A stretch of DNA of 64,000 nucleotides, taken from Paludibaculum sp. GTDB taxonomy: Bacteria; Acidobacteriota; Terriglobia; Bryobacterales; Bryobacteraceae. A program made the position numbers and the translations under genes. How positions within the stretch are numbered: position 1 is the stretch's first letter; every line of letters starts with the position of its first letter. The DNA is taken from positions 26,719-90,718 of the forward strand of contig JARKQJ010000189.1 in NCBI GenBank assembly GCA_029973955.1, read 5' to 3'. Under the pieces are notes generated by a model. It searched no databases. It saw only the letters and a list, made by a program, of their open reading frames with translations, and had not been told where the DNA came from. Positions 43,535 to 52,670 of the stretch are shown here, piece by piece.

Positions 43535-45402
43535 GCATCGCGAGGCAGAGTCTGGTCTCGGCACTCAGCGTCCTGCTTTGCACTCCGCCTGTTGGCGCGC
43601 AGCAGGCCGCGTCGATCGAACCCATCAAGCCGAATGCCAACGTGCTGGTGCGGCCTTACCTGGCACAGGAGTTGCCGCCGGCCCGGTTGGCCAATTCCAC
43701 GCGTTTGGGCAGCCTGATCAAGGCCGGGCAGTTGTACCTTTCTCTGGATGACGCCATTGCGTTGGCGTTGGAGAACAATATCGATCTGGAGATCGCCCGC
43801 TACTCGCCGATTTCGGCGGCGCTGCGCGTGACGCGTGCGGAAGCGGGCGGCGCACTGCCGGGCGTACCCAGCAGCGCTTCGCAGGCGGGTTCGGTGGCGA
43901 GCGGCCAGGGCGTTCTGGGCAGCCAGTCGGCGGCCGGAGTCAGCGGCGGCGGCGGGAACGGCAGCATCTCGCGGGGCGGTGGCAATGCCACCATCTCGCA
44001 GTTGGGCCCCGTTACTCAGAATCTCGACCCGATCGTGCAATACACCGCCACTTTCGGCCACCGGACGGTGCCCCAGGCCAACGATGTGCAGAGCCGCACG
44101 ACCGCGCTCACTCAGGACACCCGCAACTCCACGCTCAACATTCAGCAGGGCCTCCTCACCGGCGGCACCGTGAGCTTCGGCTTCCGGACGAACTACCTGA
44201 ATGAGAACTCGCCGACCAACATCCTGAATCCTTCCACGGCCACCAGCTTTTCGTTGAACCTGCAGCACAATCTGTTGCAGGGTTTCGGCAAGGCGGTGAA
44301 CGCCCGCACCATCACGGTCTCCCGCATCAACCTGCAAACTTCGCCGCTCACCTTCAAGACCCAGGTGATCGCGGTGGTGAACAGCGTGCTGAGCGCCTAC
44401 TACAGCGTGGTGGCGGCCAACGACGACGTTCGCGCCAAGCAGGCGGCTCTTGATACAGCGGAGAGTTTCCTGAAGGACAGCACGCGCAGAGTGGAAATCG
44501 GCTCATTAGCGGGCGCCGACGTCATCCCCGCGGAGAGCGAAGCGGCCGCCGCTCGCAGGGACCTGATTGTCTCGCAGACCACTCTGAGTCAGAACGAGAT
44601 CCGCCTGAAGAGCCTGATCAGCCGGGACGGGCTGACGAATCCGGCCTTCGCCGCGGCCAAGGTGATTCCCACGGACCGCCTGACGATTCCGGAGCGGGAT
44701 GAACTCCCCTCACAGCAGGCCCTGGTGGCCCAGGCGCTGGCCAACCGGGCCGATCTGGCACTCCGCAAGTCCAGCCTGGAGACCGCCAAGATCAATTCAC
44801 TGGGCACCGACAGCGCACTGTTACCGCGTCTGATCGCATTTGCGGCGACGAGCCAACAGGGATTGGCGGGCACCGGGCGCAACGTGGCGGGCTCCGCGCC
44901 CGATCCGTACTTCGTGGGTGGATTGGGCACCGCGCTGGGGCAGAGCATCCGCAGGAACTTTCCCTCAGAGAACGCGGGCGCGTTCTTCCAGGCCACGCTT
45001 CGCAATCGAGCCGCCGTCGCGGATCAGAGCATCGATGATCTCCAGTTGCGCCAATCCGAACTCGGAGTGCAGAAAGACCTCAACCAGGTTCAGGTGGATA
45101 TCATGAACGCCGTGGTGGCCATCGAGCAGGCCCGCGCGCGATACGAGGCCTCCGCCAAGAACAGGGAGTTGGCCGCACTCCTACTGGAAGCGGAGCAGAA
45201 GAAGTTCGCTCTGGGCGCGTCCACGCCCTTCAACGTGCTGCAGCAGCAGCGTGGGTTGACTCTGGCGCAGGCCGCGGAGACCAGCGCTCTGGTAACTTAC
45301 CGCAATGCGCGCATCACGCTGGACAACGCCGTCGGGTCGACGCTGGAGTCCAACCGTGTGGCCATTCAGGAGGCCGTATCCGGCCGCTCCACCCGGCCCT
45401 GA
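43531..45402 (+). CDS. TolC-family outer-membrane protein (second of tandem pair)
   Basis: A 623-residue paralogue of the preceding protein, clearly from a duplication: LYLSLDDAIALALENNIDLE, GSLAGADVIPAESEAAAARR, LQHNLLQGFGKAVNARTITV and KFALGASTPFNVLQQQRGLT match segments in the same places. It keeps a Gly/Ser-rich insert of its own (about residues 110-150; GVSGGGGNGSISRGGGNATI). The GTG start overlaps the previous stop (GTGA) and follows a perfect GGAGGTGA, so synthesis of the two is coupled. Equal production suggests either a mixed trimer or two channels for related cargo. No inner-membrane partner is nearby. Confidence 0.9.
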   Translation: MSIARQSLVSALSVLLCTPPVGAQQAASIEPIKPNANVLVRPYLAQELPPARLANSTRLGSLIKAGQLYLSLDDAIALALENNIDLEIARYSPISAALRVTRAEAGGALPGVPSSASQAGSVASGQGVLGSQSAAGVSGGGGNGSISRGGGNATISQLGPVTQNLDPIVQYTATFGHRTVPQANDVQSRTTALTQDTRNSTLNIQQGLLTGGTVSFGFRTNYLNENSPTNILNPSTATSFSLNLQHNLLQGFGKAVNARTITVSRINLQTSPLTFKTQVIAVVNSVLSAYYSVVAANDDVRAKQAALDTAESFLKDSTRRVEIGSLAGADVIPAESEAAAARRDLIVSQTTLSQNEIRLKSLISRDGLTNPAFAAAKVIPTDRLTIPERDELPSQQALVAQALANRADLALRKSSLETAKINSLGTDSALLPRLIAFAATSQQGLAGTGRNVAGSAPDPYFVGGLGTALGQSIRRNFPSENAGAFFQATLRNRAAVADQSIDDLQLRQSELGVQKDLNQVQVDIMNAVVAIEQARARYEASAKNRELAALLLEAEQKKFALGASTPFNVLQQQRGLTLAQAAETSALVTYRNARITLDNAVGSTLESNRVAIQEAVSGRSTRP

Positions 45403-45440
45403 GCGGGCCGGCGCATTAAAACATTTCTAGCTGATTTTGT

Positions 45441-45469
45441 TTGCGATTCCGGCACTGGCCCGCTATACT
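45441..45469 (+). promoter_or_regulatory. Candidate sigma-70-type promoter in a convergent intergenic region
   Basis: TTGCGA (45441-45446), 17 bases, TATACT (45464-45469). The -10 matches 5 of 6 and the -35 4 of 6 of consensus, with an ideal spacer. It points at no coding gene: the next gene downstream is on the opposite strand. Confidence 0.5.
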
Positions 45470-45475
45470 GAGCTT

Positions 45476-45585
45476 TCCGGAAGTTCGGGTAGTTCTCTAT
45501 TTACTCTCCTAGATTGGGGCCCACTCCGCCTCATCTTCTTCTAGCCAACCGGCCGCCGGCGCCATAGCCGCGGCCGGTCTTTTTG
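45476..45585 (+). ncRNA. Possible small RNA between orphan promoter and terminator
   Basis: A transcript starting about seven bases after TATACT would run roughly 110 bases to the T run of the hairpin at 45548-45585. It contains no open frame of note and no tRNA-like fold that I can see. Its existence is inferred only from the promoter-terminator pair, so confidence is low. Confidence 0.3.
45548..45585 (+). terminator. Intrinsic terminator (plus strand)
   Basis: ACCGGCCGC (45548-45556) pairs with GCGGCCGGT (45570-45578), nine base pairs with a 13-base loop, followed by ctttttg. The T run shows that it acts on plus-strand transcripts: the TolC pair, the possible small RNA, or both. Confidence 0.88.
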
Positions 45586-45593
45586 TCTGAGCT

Positions 45594-46889
45594 TCAGGGC
45601 TTGGGGAGACTCAGGCCGCGCGGCGCCCGGCCCTGTCCCTGGATATAGTCCGTCCAACTGAAGCCCTCCTCCTGCAGCATCGCGTCGACGGACGGCTTCC
45701 GCCAGATCGCGAAGTCCAGAAGCGCGCTCCAGGCAGCGTCGCGCTTGGTTGCTTTGCAGTCCGGATCGGATTCGGTGTTCTCGCAGATAGGGAAAGGGTC
45801 CAGCAGGGCGGCAGTGCGCACCTGGTCGATCATGCGTTGGGCTTCCTGCTGCAGCCAGCCGCCCTCGCCGCCGCAGATCTCCGAAGCCTGGGCCAACGTG
45901 AACAGGTAGAGTTGCCTGTATTGGGGAATCAGCATCAACCGCCGCATGAGGGCGTTCTCGTTGGTAGTTCGCCAGATCCACCAGTCGGGCGCAGTGAAGG
46001 TTCCTTCTTTGTCCCAAGCGATCAGAGTGCCGCGATTGTCGGCGGCGCGGCGGTAGAAGTAGAAGTTGTTGGAGCCGGTGTCGCCCAGCACTCCATCCCA
46101 CTCAGCGACGAAGTTCTCGGCGGCGGCCTGCCTCACGAAGTTCTCGAGGTCCAGGTACTTTTCGGCCTCGGCCGGGAAATCCTCGTCGGAGGTGAGGTTG
46201 ACGGCCTGCAACATAGCGACAAACCACGCGGCGTCGGGAGCGCTTTCGTGGTTCTTCGGCTCCCAGCGATCAGGCACGTACAGGGAGGGATCGTCGCCCA
46301 GGTACTGCCAGAAGTAGCCGTCGTGCAGGTCGTTGAACTCGTAGAGATAACCGTCGGACTCGCCGTACTTCTCCTGAAGCAACCGGGAGTCGATCGGCTC
46401 CACGAGCTCGTAAAGGCCAGCGTATTCGCCGTTGATATAGAGTTCGGCGCTGGCGTTGCGCAGCGAAATCATGCCCAGGCGCTGAAACAACCCCATGGTG
46501 AGGCGCTCGTGCAGCATGGAATCGTCCTGGATGGAGTTTCTCAAGACGATGGATTTCAGGCCGAGAAAGCGATGCGAGGAGACAACTTTGCTGAAGTCGA
46601 TCCCAAGCCCGGGTTTCAGCGGATTGCGGCTGCCTGAGCCGCGGGACTTGATGGATGCGTCATCCACCAGCATGTCGTTCCACTGCATCCGGCAGCGGTA
46701 GTAGGTGTCTTCGAGGTAGTGATCCTTGAGGCTCTGCCAGTCCTCAGGGGCCATTTCGATGAGAATGGTCTGAAGGCGCGAGCCATCAAACAGGTCATTT
46801 ACGGTGTAGGTGACAGTATCCTGGCTCTTTGCCGCGGCGGAAAGAAACAGGAACAGCGCCGGAAGCCAACAGCTGGTCCTCCAGTTCAT
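45594..46889 (-). CDS. CotH kinase family exported protein
   Basis: A 431-residue protein with a signal peptide (MNWRTSCWLPALFLFLSAAA). The CotH pattern is clear: IEMAPEDWQSLKDHYLEDTY, then the ATP-loop-like IKSRGSGSRN, KSIVLRNSIQDDSMLHERLT, LYINGEYAGLYELVEPIDSR and LIAWDKEGTF, where the Asp corresponds to the metal-binding Asp of CotH kinases. Spore-coat CotH phosphorylates coat proteins; outside sporulating species the target is unknown, but secretion suggests phosphorylation of an extracellular or periplasmic protein. GGAGGACAC precedes the ATG. The 164 bp before the gene, up to the deacetylase stop, hold no other gene. Confidence 0.88.
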   Translation of the reverse strand: MNWRTSCWLPALFLFLSAAAKSQDTVTYTVNDLFDGSRLQTILIEMAPEDWQSLKDHYLEDTYYRCRMQWNDMLVDDASIKSRGSGSRNPLKPGLGIDFSKVVSSHRFLGLKSIVLRNSIQDDSMLHERLTMGLFQRLGMISLRNASAELYINGEYAGLYELVEPIDSRLLQEKYGESDGYLYEFNDLHDGYFWQYLGDDPSLYVPDRWEPKNHESAPDAAWFVAMLQAVNLTSDEDFPAEAEKYLDLENFVRQAAAENFVAEWDGVLGDTGSNNFYFYRRAADNRGTLIAWDKEGTFTAPDWWIWRTTNENALMRRLMLIPQYRQLYLFTLAQASEICGGEGGWLQQEAQRMIDQVRTAALLDPFPICENTESDPDCKATKRDAAWSALLDFAIWRKPSVDAMLQEEGFSWTDYIQGQGRAPRGLSLPKP

Positions 46890-47053
46890 GTGTCCTCCTC
46901 GCTCCGGTGATGAGACACCCGTCCAACAGGAGCAGGCTGGGGAGCGGAGCGTGGAGGGCGTCCACGCAGCCTCGAATCAGTTCTGCGGGCTGGGCCTCCG
47001 TTTCGCGGGAGCTACTCCTCTATCAGACGTGAACTGGACCGCGGGAGATTACG

Positions 47054-48052
47054 CTATCTTCCGCGAGCTGGCGCATTTGTTCTCTCCGGCCGGGCTTGTC
47101 CGCTGAGGCTTTCGATGTGCGCCAGGACAGCGGATGCCAGCCCTCCCACGTTATATCCCCCTTCGAGGATGCTTACCACGCGGCCCTGCGCGGAGAGGTC
47201 TGCAATCTCCAGTGCGATGGTGGTCAGTTCGTGGAAGTCCTCGTCGCGCAACTGAAAGCGGCCGAGCGGATCGCCGCGTCTGGAGTCGAAACCGGCGGAG
47301 AGCAGTACGAGTTCGGGCTGGAACTCCTTCATCGCAGGGAGCAGTTTCCGGCGGAACGCGCCCACGATCTCCGCGTGGCCCGCGCCGGCTTTGAAGGGGC
47401 AGTTCATCGTGGTGCCCTGGCCCGCGGCCGCGCCGGTTTCATCAGCGGCTCCGGTGCCGGGATACCACGGCGCCTGGTGCGTGCTGAAGAAGAAGACGGA
47501 GGGATCTTCGTAGAAGATGTCCTGCGTGCCATTGCCGTGGTGGACGTCCCAATCCGCGATGAGAATCCGGTCCACACCGTAGGCCTTGCGCGCATAGCGC
47601 GCCGCCAGTGCGACATTGTTGTAAACACAGAAGCCCATGCCCCGGGAGAGCGTGGCGTGATGGCCGGGCGGCCGGACGGCGGCAAACGCAGCGTGAACGC
47701 GTCCAGTCATCACCGCATCCACGCCGGCCATGGCCGCGCCGGCAGCCAGCCGGGCCACGCGTTCTGTATGAGGTCCCAGACTGGTATCGCCCGTGCTGAG
47801 CGTGGCGGAGCGCCGCGCCACGTCGTGTTTCACGGTGGCCAGGTAGGCGCGTGTGTGGCACAGGTGCAGGTCGTCATCGCCGGCCTCGCGGGCAGGGATA
47901 CGGGCCAGGCGGCCCAGCCAGCCGCTGGTTTCCAAGGCCTGGGCGATTGCCCTGTGCCGCAGTGGCGATTCCGGGTGGCCCGGTCCTGGTTCGTGCAGTT
48001 CAAACTCGTGATCCAGGATGAGACCGGTTGGCTTTGTTCCGTGTTCGGCCAT
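47054..48052 (-). CDS. Histone deacetylase-like amidohydrolase
   Basis: A 332-residue zinc hydrolase of the HDAC/acetylpolyamine amidohydrolase group. FAAVRPPGHHATLSRGMGFC carries the catalytic His pair; ILIADWDVHHGNGTQDIFYE gives two zinc ligands (D and H), and LLSAGFDSRRGDPLG the third (D). The tyrosine loop is ILEGGYNVGGLA. It is soluble and cytoplasmic. Bacterial members deacetylate acetylated polyamines, acetoin-related products or proteins; the substrate here cannot be read from the neighbours. GAGGGG lies about seven bases before the ATG. Confidence 0.93.
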   Translation of the reverse strand: MAEHGTKPTGLILDHEFELHEPGPGHPESPLRHRAIAQALETSGWLGRLARIPAREAGDDDLHLCHTRAYLATVKHDVARRSATLSTGDTSLGPHTERVARLAAGAAMAGVDAVMTGRVHAAFAAVRPPGHHATLSRGMGFCVYNNVALAARYARKAYGVDRILIADWDVHHGNGTQDIFYEDPSVFFFSTHQAPWYPGTGAADETGAAAGQGTTMNCPFKAGAGHAEIVGAFRRKLLPAMKEFQPELVLLSAGFDSRRGDPLGRFQLRDEDFHELTTIALEIADLSAQGRVVSILEGGYNVGGLASAVLAHIESLSGQARPERTNAPARGR

Positions 48053-48159
48053 GACGTGCCCCTCGTTCCGCCCATTGTGGCAGAAATCGAACTCGCACCC
48101 GGTTCTGCGCGGAACACCCCCGCCGATTCAACCGTATTTCCCTGTGTGAGGCAGTTGCA

Positions 48160-49518
48160 GTGAGCGCGTTACTCGAACCACAGATCGCCGGGAATCTCCA
48201 ACAGAGGTCTCAACTGGCGGCGGTGCCGCGCCGCGGCCGGCGCACCATGCATCCCGGCGAGATGCTGGCGGATCTGGTGCGCCAAACGCTGGCCAACCTG
48301 CACCGCAACAAACTGCGCAGTTTCCTCACTCTCTTCGGCATCGCCTGGGGCATCGCCTCGCTGGTGCTGCTCTCCGCGCTCTCTGACGGCTTCCGCCAGG
48401 GGCAGCGCAAGAACATGGCCCAGATCGGCGACAACATCGTGTTTGTCTTCGGTGGTGTCACGGAAGAACAGGCGGGTGGACAACGCGCGGGGCGGCGCAT
48501 CCGGCTGAAGGAGAGCGACCTGGAGGCGGTTCGCACGAATTGCCCCTCGGTGGCGGTCCTGGCGGCGGAGCACAAGACCTACGAGGTGCCCGCCCGCAGC
48601 GCCTTCAACTCCGGACGATTTCTCACGGTCGGCGTGAATCCCGATTACCTGCAACTCCGCAACCTGCCGGTAGAGCGGGGCCGGCACATCTCCGCCGCCG
48701 ATGTGCGCGAGGGGCGCCGGGTGGCCGTCCTCGGCTACAGCGTGAAGAAGCAGCTCTTTGAGAAGCGGCCTGTCGCCATCGGCGACCGCATCTATGTGAA
48801 CAACTACCCATTCGAGATCATCGGCTGGATGGGCGAGAAGGACCAGAACAGCTCCTATGACGGCTGGGACAACGAAAAGATCCTGGTGCCCTCCACCACG
48901 CTGCTGCGCGACATGCCCGCGGACCGCAAGGTGTACGCCGAAGGCCGGGTGAATGGATTCCTTTACCGGCCGGTGGATGTTGCGCGCTGGGAACAGGCCC
49001 AAACGGAGGTGCGTTCCGTGCTGGGGCGGATCCACGGGTTCCTGCCGACGGACAAGGGCGCGCTGAGGCTCTTTGACTCCATTGAAAGCGCTCAGATGTT
49101 CGATTCGATTTTCAACGCGGGGGAGATCTTCCTGGCAGTTGTGTCGCTGGTGACGCTCTCGCTGGGCGGGGTAGGGGTGATGAACACGATGATGATGGCG
49201 GTGGCGGAGCGCACCAATGAGATCGGCCTCAAGAAGGCGCTCGGCGCCACGCGTGGCCGAATTCTCGTGGACTTCTTTCTGGAAGGGGCCTTCCTGGCGG
49301 TTCTCAGCGGCGTGGGCGGCCTGCTGCTGACCATGGGGCTGGCCGCGGCGGTGAATGCGCTGCCGATGCCCACGATGTTCTCCGGGCTTCCGATTCACTG
49401 GTCCATGCTGGCCTTCGCCACGGCGGCGCTGGGCATTGTGGCCGTGGCCTCGGCGCTGCCGCCCGCCAGGCGTGCGGCTGAAATGACGCCCGTGGAAGCT
49501 TTGCGGTACGAGAGGTAA
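48160..49518 (+). CDS. MacB/FtsX-type ABC transporter permease (first of pair)
   Basis: Up to 452 residues. After an N-terminal membrane segment (LANLHRNKLRSFLTLFGIAW with GIASLVLLSALSDG) is a large periplasmic domain (MacB_PCD type, about 90-300). Three membrane segments follow in the FtsX domain with VSLVTLSLGGVGVMNTMMMA, AERTNEIGLKKALGATRGRI and PARRAAEMTPVEALRYE, the typical MacB ending. A GTG at 48160 with GAGG eight bases upstream is used; the ATGs at 48247 and 48262 would remove a polar N-terminal extension. No ABC ATPase is encoded near it. The second permease follows 3 bp after the stop. Confidence 0.9.
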   Translation: MSALLEPQIAGNLQQRSQLAAVPRRGRRTMHPGEMLADLVRQTLANLHRNKLRSFLTLFGIAWGIASLVLLSALSDGFRQGQRKNMAQIGDNIVFVFGGVTEEQAGGQRAGRRIRLKESDLEAVRTNCPSVAVLAAEHKTYEVPARSAFNSGRFLTVGVNPDYLQLRNLPVERGRHISAADVREGRRVAVLGYSVKKQLFEKRPVAIGDRIYVNNYPFEIIGWMGEKDQNSSYDGWDNEKILVPSTTLLRDMPADRKVYAEGRVNGFLYRPVDVARWEQAQTEVRSVLGRIHGFLPTDKGALRLFDSIESAQMFDSIFNAGEIFLAVVSLVTLSLGGVGVMNTMMMAVAERTNEIGLKKALGATRGRILVDFFLEGAFLAVLSGVGGLLLTMGLAAAVNALPMPTMFSGLPIHWSMLAFATAALGIVAVASALPPARRAAEMTPVEALRYER

Positions 49519-49521
49519 CCC

Positions 49522-50781
49522 ATGACCTGGCGATTCATCTTCGGGGAGAGCCTCGCGGCGCTGCGCTTCCACCGCCAGCGCACGCTATTCACCACTCTGA
49601 GTCTGGCATGGGGTGTCACGTGCTTCGTCATCCTCATCAGCTATGGCAATGGCTTTGAAGCGGCACTGTACAAAGCGTTCACCGCGATTGGACAGGATCT
49701 GGTGCTGACGATGAGCGGCCAGACCAGTGAGCAGGCCGGCGGCCTGCGCACGGGCCGTAGAGTGGAGCTGCTCTACACCGACGCCGCGGCGGTGAAAGAG
49801 AGCGTCCCCCTGGTGGAGAATCTGTCACCGGAGATGATGCGCAACGGAGTGAAAGCGCAATTCCGGGGCCGCGAGAAAGAAGTTGCCATCCGCGCCGTCT
49901 GGCCCGAGTATTCCATTGTTCGCAACATGAAGGTCTCCGACGGCCGCTGGATCAATGAAGACGACCGGCTGCACCAGAACCGGGTTGCCGTGCTTGGCTC
50001 CAAGGTAGCTCAGGACCTATTCGGCGGCGCACCGGCGATTGACGAAGACATTATTCTCAACGGCGTCCATTTCACGGTGATCGGCGTCACGAATAACAAG
50101 CTGCAGATCGCCAATTACAATCGCCGGGACAACGAATGCGTGTTTATTCCATATGAGAGCTTCAATGTGTTCGGGGACACGCAGCACCCGGTGTTTCTGG
50201 TGTGGAAACCGGCCACGCCGGATTCGCGGGACCGCGCCATCAGGATGGTCCGCGCGAAGCTCGCCGAGTTGCACCGCTTCTCGCCCACCGATGAGAAGGC
50301 GGTGGAGATTCTCGCCTTCTCGAAGTTCATGCACATCGTCACGGGCATGGGCCTGGCGGTGAAGCTGCTGCTGGGATTCGTTGGGGCTCTCACGCTGGCG
50401 ATTGGCGGCGTGGGTCTCGCCAACATCATGCTGGCGTCGGTGATCGACCGGACCCGCGAAATCGGCATGATCAAGGCTCTGGGCGGCCGGCGCGCCATGA
50501 TCCTGAAGCAGTTCCTGGTGGAGGCGTGTCTGGTGGTATTTGCAGGCGGCGTGCTTGGGATGATGCTCGGGATCATCGCGGCCAACATCATTGGCGCCAT
50601 GCCGTTCCTGGGACCGGCGTTCAAGGACACGACGGGCAGCGGGGACATCTATCTCACGGTGAGCCCGGTCTCGATCGCGGTGTCTACCGGCGTGCTGCTC
50701 CTGGTGGGGCTGGTTGCGGGGTTGGTACCGGCGCTGAAGGCCTCGCGGCTCGATCCGATCAAGGCTCTGCGCTACGAGTAG
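49522..50781 (+). CDS. MacB/FtsX-type ABC transporter permease (second of pair)
   Basis: A 419-residue relative of the preceding permease with the same plan: one N-terminal membrane segment (FHRQRTLFTTLSLAWGVTCF), a periplasmic domain with SKVAQDLFGGAPAIDEDIIL, and a C-terminal FtsX domain (ALTLAIGGVGLANIMLASVI, DRTREIGMIKALGGRRAMIL, LVPALKASRLDPIKALRYE). GAGAGGT precedes the ATG. Two different permeases in one operon suggest a heterodimer that would use an ATPase encoded elsewhere. Possible roles are efflux of small molecules or lipoprotein/lipid handling; nothing near it decides between them. Confidence 0.9.
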   Translation: MTWRFIFGESLAALRFHRQRTLFTTLSLAWGVTCFVILISYGNGFEAALYKAFTAIGQDLVLTMSGQTSEQAGGLRTGRRVELLYTDAAAVKESVPLVENLSPEMMRNGVKAQFRGREKEVAIRAVWPEYSIVRNMKVSDGRWINEDDRLHQNRVAVLGSKVAQDLFGGAPAIDEDIILNGVHFTVIGVTNNKLQIANYNRRDNECVFIPYESFNVFGDTQHPVFLVWKPATPDSRDRAIRMVRAKLAELHRFSPTDEKAVEILAFSKFMHIVTGMGLAVKLLLGFVGALTLAIGGVGLANIMLASVIDRTREIGMIKALGGRRAMILKQFLVEACLVVFAGGVLGMMLGIIAANIIGAMPFLGPAFKDTTGSGDIYLTVSPVSIAVSTGVLLLVGLVAGLVPALKASRLDPIKALRYE

Positions 50782-50813
50782 CCAACCTCCATTCGTGATC
50801 CAATAGCAGGTAC

Positions 50814-51527
50814 ATGAGATCCACCTGCCTCGTTTGTTCTCTGGCCGCGGCTGCCTTGCTGTGCCTGGCGCCGGCCGCTGTTTCGCAAAGCCCCAAAGCG
50901 CAATTTGTTGACCTCTTCAACGGCCGTGATCTGTCCGGTTGGGTGAACGTCAACACCGCTCCGGACACATGGTCAGTCAAAGATGGCCTGCTGGTCTGCT
51001 CCGGCCAACCCATCGGCGTGATGCGGAGCGAGAAGCAGTACGAGAACTTCATCTTGCACATCGAGTGGATGCACCTCGAGCCGGGCGGCAACTCCGGCGT
51101 CTTCGTCTGGAGCAACGCCGTGCCCGGTGAAAAGAACCGGCTGCCCAACGGCGTGGAGGTTCAGATGCTGGAGCTGGACTGGCTCAAACTCAACACTCGC
51201 AACGGCGTGGCTCCGCATCCTGGGTATGTCACCGGCGAGTTGTTTGGCGTGGGCGGCGTGAAAACGGTGCCGGATAACCCCCGCGGGGAGCGCAGCATGT
51301 CACCCGAGAACCGCTGTTTGCCCCGGGGCCAGTGGAACACCTATGACGTGGTCGCCGTGGATGGCGTCATCAAGCTTTCCATCAACGGCAAGTTCGTGAA
51401 CGGCATCAGCCGGTCGACTCAGAAGAAGGGCTACCTGTGCCTGGAATCCGAGGGGGCGCCAATTCATTTCCGCAATATTCGTATCCTCGAACTCCCGCCG
51501 GGGATGGAGATTCCGAAAGAGCAGTAA
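50814..51527 (+). CDS. DUF1080 (3-keto-disaccharide hydrolase-like) exported protein
   Basis: A 237-residue exported protein with a signal peptide (cut near PAAVSQ). DUF1080 features are [69 protein letters not shown] and [20 protein letters not shown]. The fold is a concanavalin-like jellyroll; some members hydrolyse 3-keto-glycosides. It is 32 bp after the permease pair and 2 bp before the BNR protein, so it belongs to the latter group: a small operon of DUF1080, sialidase-like, SDR and aldo/keto reductase-like genes. Confidence 0.88.
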   Translation: MRSTCLVCSLAAAALLCLAPAAVSQSPKAQFVDLFNGRDLSGWVNVNTAPDTWSVKDGLLVCSGQPIGVMRSEKQYENFILHIEWMHLEPGGNSGVFVWSNAVPGEKNRLPNGVEVQMLELDWLKLNTRNGVAPHPGYVTGELFGVGGVKTVPDNPRGERSMSPENRCLPRGQWNTYDVVAVDGVIKLSINGKFVNGISRSTQKKGYLCLESEGAPIHFRNIRILELPPGMEIPKEQ

Positions 51528-51529
51528 CC

Positions 51530-52669
51530 ATGAACGAGATTTCCCGACGTACCTTTGCCGCCATGCTTGCCGCGGCGCCGGCGGGCCTCACCAAGAGCCG
51601 TGACGTGATTGTCTATTCCGACGAGCGCTACTATTCGGCCTTCCCTTCCATCGTGCGCCGCCCGGACGGTGAACTGCTGGCGGCGTTCCGCCGTGCCCCG
51701 GACCGGCGCGCGCTGGGGCAAAGCGGCAACCTGCACACGCATCCGAACAGCTACATGGTGCTGGTACGCTCCCGGGACAACGGCCTCACCTGGAGCAAAG
51801 AACCAGAACTTATCTTCGCCCATCCTCTGGGCGGCTCCCAGGATCCCGGCCTGTTGCAGCTCAGCGACGGCACGCTATTGTGCACGTCCTATCTCTGGAC
51901 CTTTCTCGATCCGCAATCGCCAGCCAAGTCACCAGCTTCCTCAGTCCTTGGGAACTACGCTTTCCAGGGTGGCTATTACGTCCGTTCCACGGACGGGGGC
52001 CGCACCTGGAAGGGACCCTTCGTGCCGCCGCCCATCCCCGGGCGCGATCTGCGCGACGCTTACGGCCAGCCGCTGCCCTCCTACAACCGCGGCGCTCTGT
52101 GCCAGGGCAAGGACGGCCGCATCTTCTGGGCGGTGGCCAGCCGTGTGCCCGGACCGGATGCCCGCACAGACGTCCACCTGCTGATCTCTTCCGACAAAGG
52201 TGTCACGTGGAAGTACTCGTGCCTGATCGCGGCCGACGCCAAGGGATCATTCAATGAAACGGCGCTCTACGAAACGCCCAAAGGCGACCTGATCGCCTTC
52301 CTGCGCACCGCCAGTCTCGATGACCACACGGCCGTGGCCCGCTCCCGCGATGGCGGCCGCTCATTCGAGCCTTGGCAGGACGCCGGCTGGCAGGGCCATC
52401 CGCATCATGCCGTGCGTCTTTCCGGAGATCGCGTCTTTCTGGTTTACGGCTACCGCCACCAGCCATTCGGCGTCCGCGCGCGCATTCTCGACGCCGAGTG
52501 TACTGACTTTGCCACGGCGCCGGAGACCATCCTGCGGGACGATGGCGGCGGCGGAGACCTGGGCTATCCCTGGGCCGTTGCGCTGCCGAATCGCCAGGTG
52601 CTCGCCATCTACTACTTTCAAAAGGAAAACGGCACGCGCCACATCGCCGGCACGCTGCTGACGTACTGA
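51530..52669 (+). CDS. Exported BNR-repeat (sialidase-like) protein
   Basis: A 379-residue six-bladed beta-propeller of the sialidase superfamily. Four Asp boxes are visible: RSRDNGLTW, RSTDGGRTW, SSDKGVTW and RSRDGGRSF. An N-terminal RIP-like arginine is seen in FPSIVRRPDGELLAAFRR. MNEISRRTFAAMLAAAPAGL looks like a Tat signal, so it is exported folded. Whether it is an active exo-sialidase or another glycan-binding propeller cannot be decided from this. The frame opens at 51437, but the ATG at 51530, two bases after the DUF1080 stop, gives the signal. The SDR gene follows one base after the stop. Confidence 0.85.
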   Translation: MNEISRRTFAAMLAAAPAGLTKSRDVIVYSDERYYSAFPSIVRRPDGELLAAFRRAPDRRALGQSGNLHTHPNSYMVLVRSRDNGLTWSKEPELIFAHPLGGSQDPGLLQLSDGTLLCTSYLWTFLDPQSPAKSPASSVLGNYAFQGGYYVRSTDGGRTWKGPFVPPPIPGRDLRDAYGQPLPSYNRGALCQGKDGRIFWAVASRVPGPDARTDVHLLISSDKGVTWKYSCLIAADAKGSFNETALYETPKGDLIAFLRTASLDDHTAVARSRDGGRSFEPWQDAGWQGHPHHAVRLSGDRVFLVYGYRHQPFGVRARILDAECTDFATAPETILRDDGGGGDLGYPWAVALPNRQVLAIYYFQKENGTRHIAGTLLTY

Positions 52670-52670
52670 G

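Noticed and set aside
41621..50781. TolC pair plus MacB-like permease pair as one tripartite export system
   Set aside because: They are separated by a terminator and by CotH and deacetylase genes on the other strand, and no fusion protein or ATPase is present, so one system cannot be claimed from sequence.
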